Notes under the pieces: generated by a model
The model's input: the letters and a program-made list of their open reading frames with translations, nothing else
Told to the model about the DNA's origin: nothing
Databases searched by the model: none
Assembly: GCA_964200075.2 (NCBI GenBank)
Contig: CAXNAA020000316.1
Span: 1 to 22,716 of the forward strand
Direction: 5' to 3'
DNA from: Sphacelaria rigidula
Lineage: Eukaryota; Phaeophyceae; Sphacelariales
Length of the DNA: 22,716 nt
Part shown: one piece after another, positions 22,606-22,716 of the stretch
Layout: each line of letters starts with the position of its first letter
Position numbering within the stretch: position 1 is the stretch's first letter
Translations under genes and position numbers: made by a program

Positions 22606-22716
22606 TAGACTACTGATCGACTGTCGCAGTATTTATTAGGGCAATGGCCTAGAAAAGGTTTACCTTCTCGTTTTTTGCCTAAGAAAGGTAAGAAAAATGG
22701 CCAGAAACGCGAAAAC

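Larger units (their letters stand above)
21420..22716 (+). other. Probable intron 12 running off the window
   Basis: After the GTGAAT donor no conserved small-chain motif reappears. A pyrimidine-rich run ending CCTCAG at 21487 looks like an acceptor, but splicing there in phase meets a stop after six codons. The stretch is mostly a 43-bp satellite. Either the remaining exons lie beyond 22716 or the gene is truncated here. Confidence 0.6.

Overview
The window is eukaryotic nuclear DNA. The one gene I recognise is split into at least twelve exons by GT-AG introns of about 190 bases to 3 kb. The surroundings hold long AC and TA microsatellites, minisatellites, fold-back repeats and retrotransposon debris. 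Intron density, long introns and repeat style suit a photosynthetic stramenopile such as a brown alga. That assignment is inference; no rRNA, organelle or marker gene confirms it.

Layout. Positions 1-8713 contain no coding region I can recognise. They hold an AC microsatellite (245-342), an ATATCGA-rich cluster (1444-1506), a TA run (1950-1975), three inverted repeats (2364-2513, 2819-3022 and a near-perfect 459-bp palindrome at 4003-4461), a poly-G tract, a 10-N assembly gap flanked by a diverged 64-bp duplication (7626-7799), and a three-copy 19-bp tandem repeat (7853-7909). A cluster of TGACTCG motifs (8209-8502) lies just upstream of the first recognised exon.

Positions 8714-21419 carry a long-form (LacZ-type) glycoside hydrolase family 2 beta-galactosidase on the + strand. 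Reading phase carries across every splice junction except exon 9/10. The catalytic Glu pair, Mg ligands and substrate-binding Trp and His residues are present at the same spacing as in E. coli LacZ. Distinctive features are a hydrophobic N-terminal segment that looks like a membrane anchor or signal, about 160 extra residues in the region between the sugar-binding and barrel domains, and a degraded GGDFGD motif where the reading frame does not join cleanly. The true first exon and the C-terminal part of the small-chain domain were not found, so the gene is partial at both ends as modelled.

Intron 1 (3.0 kb) contains a 42-bp tandem repeat. Intron 10 (2.7 kb) contains an antisense, stop-interrupted remnant of a LINE-type retrotransposon C-terminus. 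From 21420 to the end the sequence is probably a further intron. It is dominated by two blocks of a degenerate 43-bp satellite, separated by about 265 bp that include a segment bounded by a 9-bp direct repeat.

I see no operon, CRISPR, rRNA or tRNA, and no multi-gene system. The most unusual items are the modified GH2 gene, the long palindrome and the intronic 43-bp satellite.
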